The notes under the pieces: generated by a model
Told to the model about the DNA's origin: nothing
Database searches by the model: none
The model's input: only the letters and a program-made list of their open reading frames with translations
Shown: one piece after another, positions 62,015 through 64,000 of the stretch
How the letters are laid out: every line of letters begins with the position of its first letter
How positions within the stretch are numbered: the first letter of the stretch is position 1
Position numbers and translations under genes: made by a program
NCBI RefSeq assembly: GCF_018448885.1
Contig: NZ_RCWB01000021.1
Coordinates: 1 to 64,000, forward strand
Source: Photorhabdus caribbeanensis
Lineage (GTDB): Bacteria; Pseudomonadota; Gammaproteobacteria; Enterobacterales; Enterobacteriaceae
DNA: 64,000 bases
Direction of reading: 5' to 3'

Positions 62015-62758
62015 ATGCGTAATATTGAGCTGGAAAATGTGATTAACCAAGAGCTGAATGTTGGTGAGTTTCAAGATTATGCCCCCAATGGTTTACAAGT
62101 TGAAGGGCGTACTCATATTCAGCGAGTCGTTACCGGAGTGACCGCTTGTCAGGCTTTATTGGATGAAGCGGTTCGTCATCAGGCTGATGCCATTATCGTT
62201 CATCATGGCTATTTTTGGAAAAATGAGCCAACGGTGATTCGTGGTATGAAACGTAATCGCCTGAAAACGTTGCTTTGTAATGATATCAATTTATATGGTT
62301 ATCATCTGCCGCTTGATGCTCATCCATCATTGGGAAATAACGCGCAATTGGCCCGCTTGATTGATGCGAAAGTTGCTGGGTTGATTGAACCATTCGTACC
62401 GCATGGGGAGTTTGATCAGCCGATATCACCGGTGGAGTTAACTTCACGTATTGAACAGGCACTTGGTCGCAAGGTGTTGCATGTGGGCGATAACGCACCT
62501 GAGGAGATTCGCACGCTTGCCTGGTGTACTGGCGGTGGTCAGGGTTTTATTCAACAGGCGGCTGAATTTGGTGTTGATGCTTTCATTACCGGTGAAGTGT
62601 CTGAGCAGACGGTTCATATCGCCCGTGAAATGGGGCTGCATTTTTATGCTGCGGGTCATCATGCCACTGAGCGTTATGGCATTAAGGCTTTGGGGGAGTG
62701 GTTGGCTGGTAATTATGGCTTGGATGTCACTTTTATCGATATTCCAAATCCGGCTTGA
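62015..62758 (+). CDS. ybgI: YbgI, Nif3-like dinuclear metal protein
   Basis: 247 residues. NIF3 family toroidal hexamer; metal ligands in VHHGYFWKNEP (His pair), HLPLDAH and AAGHHATERYG. SDYAPNGLQVEG-type segment near the N terminus. Catalytic role uncertain; sometimes annotated as GTP cyclohydrolase type 2 homologue. Start at the second of two ATGs by comparison with E. coli. Confidence 0.94.
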   Translation: MRNIELENVINQELNVGEFQDYAPNGLQVEGRTHIQRVVTGVTACQALLDEAVRHQADAIIVHHGYFWKNEPTVIRGMKRNRLKTLLCNDINLYGYHLPLDAHPSLGNNAQLARLIDAKVAGLIEPFVPHGEFDQPISPVELTSRIEQALGRKVLHVGDNAPEEIRTLAWCTGGGQGFIQQAAEFGVDAFITGEVSEQTVHIAREMGLHFYAAGHHATERYGIKALGEWLAGNYGLDVTFIDIPNPA

Positions 62759-62785
62759 TCACGTTTTCCTAAGGCGGAAATAAAC

Positions 62786-62808
62786 GAAGCCCACCAACGG
62801 CGGGCTTC
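62786..62808 (+). terminator. Probable terminator after ybgI
   Basis: GAAGCCC and GGGCTTC form a 7-bp stem (inner CC/GG pairs possible). T-run weak. Confidence 0.55.
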
Positions 62809-63130
62809 AAAGCTTTTGACAGACTTTTCATAACTAACGTTTTTTGTCAATAACGTTATTCTATCCGATTCATAGAACTGTGAATTTTGATTCTGGTGAT
62901 CTTGCTACACACGCAAATAGAGGCTACGTTTGATAATTTAGAGAGTAAGTCGCTTGTACCTACTCTTGGATAACGAGCATACACAAGGAAAGTGATGAGA
63001 TCAATTTTTACGGTGCTTTAAACCGCACAGGTATGGCATCAAATTTCACCAAATAATCTTTCCAATTAAATAAAGCCCTAGCTATTAAGCTAGCAAAAAC
63101 TGCGGTAAACCCTTGTATCTTGAAAATTGA

Positions 63131-63316
63131 TTACAACGTCAACATGATTAGATTTGGCACGGTGTGTGCAGACCGATAAACCCTTTCACATCCCAGCTTT
63201 GCCACCGCTGAACTGAATGCCTCACGTAACGGGTGTATCATCCGTCCATCAAAGCGCTTTCGACGGGATTTTGTCGTGAATATCAAATGCACAACCCGTT
63301 GATATCTTCCTGTCAC
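63131..63316 (-). pseudogene. Truncated TnpA (IS200-type Y1 transposase) fragment
   Basis: 61 residues starting MTGRYQRVVHLIFTTKSRRK and FDGRMIHPLREAFSSAVAKL match the N-terminal region of IS200-like TnpA. After GCER the frame is lost; an NHVDVV trace in the next frame near 63140 may be the degraded HUH motif. The catalytic Tyr region is gone, so the enzyme is dead. Confidence 0.82.
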
Positions 63317-63354
63317 AGGCTAAAATGAAGGCACTTTCTCAATGAGCGCTGAAT

Positions 63355-64000
63355 ATGTTAAGAGCGACCAAAGTCCGCCTCTACCCCACACCCGAACAGG
63401 CCGCGTATCTTAACGGCCAGTTCGGTGCGGTCCGTTTTGCGTACAATAAGGCGCTGCACATCAAAAAGCATGCTTATAGACGTCACTGTGTGAGTTTAAA
63501 TCCGCTCAAAGATCTTAAACCGCTACTGGCGGTCGCGAAGAAATCACGCAAGTACGCCTGGCTCAAGGCATATGACGCCATCGCGTTACAGCAGGCGGTG
63601 ATCAATCTAAATACCGCGTTTGATAATTTCTTCAATCCGAAGTTGCAAGCCAAATTTCCCACGTTCAAACGCAAACACGGCCGGCAATCCAGCTATTACT
63701 GTATTGGGGTGAAAGTGCTGGATGGCGCCGTGAAGATCCCGAAATTGTCACCGATAAAGGCGCGCATACACCGAGAAATTGAAGGGCAAGTGAAGAGCAT
63801 TACGCTCTCCTGAACAGCTACGGGAAAATATTTCGCCGCTATCCTGTGTGACGATGGTTGGGATGTACCGGAAAAGCCGGGCGTTATCACCCGCGTGACA
63901 GGGTGTGATATGGGTTTATCCCACTATCTTATCCAGTCGGACGGGGAGAAGGTGAATAACCCTCGTCACCTTATCAACGCCGCCCGTAACCTGCGTCGCA
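63355..64000 (+). pseudogene. tnpB: TnpB (IS605 OrfB, RNA-guided nuclease family) with an in-frame TGA; partial
   Basis: Starts MLRATKVRLYPTPEQAAYLN, a typical TnpB N terminus, with FGAVRFAYNKAL and a KFPTFKRKHGRQSS segment. After KSITLS a TGA at 63811-63813 stands where relatives have a codon such as CGA. The frame then continues cleanly: TATGKYFAAILCDDGWDVPE, TRVTGCDMGLSHYLIQSDGE, VNNPRHL to the window edge. The first RuvC Asp (GCDMG) is present. The 152-residue product lacks the nuclease core, so the gene is inactive unless the stop is read through. Confidence 0.88.

Larger units (their letters stand above)
63060..64000. mobile_element. Decayed IS200/IS605-family element, open at the right edge
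   Basis: Divergent tnpA (remnant, minus) and tnpB (plus) are the IS605 arrangement. A short palindrome CTAGCT-ATTA-AGCTAG at 63078-63093, on the side tnpA reads towards, could be part of the left-end hairpin. The right end lies beyond the window. Confidence 0.75.

Noticed and set aside
63010-63118. 35-residue minus-strand frame (QGFTAVFASLIARALFNWKD and on)
   Set aside because: It has no start, spans the candidate IS left end palindrome and is not recognisable; I treat it as part of the decayed element.

Overview
The window is chromosomal DNA of a gamma-proteobacterium of the order Enterobacterales, most probably Photorhabdus or a close Morganellaceae relative. The housekeeping blocks keep enterobacterial order (yfhM-pbpC-ndk-rlmN-pilW-rodZ-ispG-hisS-yfgM-bamB-der; cysPTWA-cysM; crr-ptsI-ptsH-cysK-cysZ-zipA-ligA; ypeB, gltX and a Val/Lys tRNA cluster; seqA-pgm; kdpFABCDE-ybfA). 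They are separated by AT-rich gaps carrying ERIC-type 127-bp repeats. A PrtS/protealysin-like M4 protease with an emfourin-like inhibitor gene, and a ShlB-type two-partner secretion system, fit an insect-pathogenic Photorhabdus. The genus is inferred from content, not proven.

Layout. 1-1.8 kb: two-partner secretion genes (start of a TpsA exoprotein and its TpsB pore), comparatively GC-rich. 1.8-4.9 kb: AT-rich accessory island with a broken IS30 transposase tail, a metallo-beta-lactamase-fold gene with an altered metal motif, a small membrane-protein gene holding nine ACAGATT heptamers, a possible coding fossil and an ERIC repeat. 5-22 kb: alpha-2-macroglobulin/PBP1C, ndk, rlmN, a truncated pilW, rodZ, ispG, hisS, yfgM, bamB, der. 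22-27 kb: M4 protease and inhibitor, hemF, ypeA, a BOF-family protein, yfeY. 27-32 kb: sulfate/thiosulfate uptake and cysM. 32-42 kb: PTS operon, cysK, cysZ, zipA, ligA, nupC, ypeB. 42-46.6 kb: two tRNA-Ala, gltX, three tRNA-Val and ten tRNA-Lys-like units. 46.7-52.6 kb: glk, an 885-bp gap, seqA-pgm, a half-size EamA transporter and a HAD phosphatase. 52.6-62.8 kb: kdpFABCDE (minus strand), a small lipoprotein, ybfA, ybgI. 62.8-64 kb: a decayed IS200/IS605 element with a TnpB gene broken by a TGA codon and running off the window.

The most striking feature is the tRNA-Lys array at 44947-46500. Two normal tRNA-Lys(UUU) genes are followed by eight copies in a 176-bp tandem repeat. Seven full copies carry the same 64-nt, hairpin-rich insertion inside the T-loop, and the eighth is cut off inside that insertion. 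The tRNA bodies are otherwise nearly intact. In E. coli the equivalent locus beside gltX is valU-valX-valY-lysV (three Val, one Lys), so the Lys part appears to have been expanded here.

The genes form coherent physiological groups: sulfur assimilation (cysPTWA, cysM, cysK, cysZ), sugar phosphotransfer and glucose metabolism (ptsHI-crr, glk, pgm), cell wall and division (pbpC, rodZ, zipA), outer-membrane assembly and secretion (bamB, yfgM, tpsB) and potassium homeostasis (kdp). Starts were chosen by ribosome-binding sites and family alignment from memory; no database search was run.
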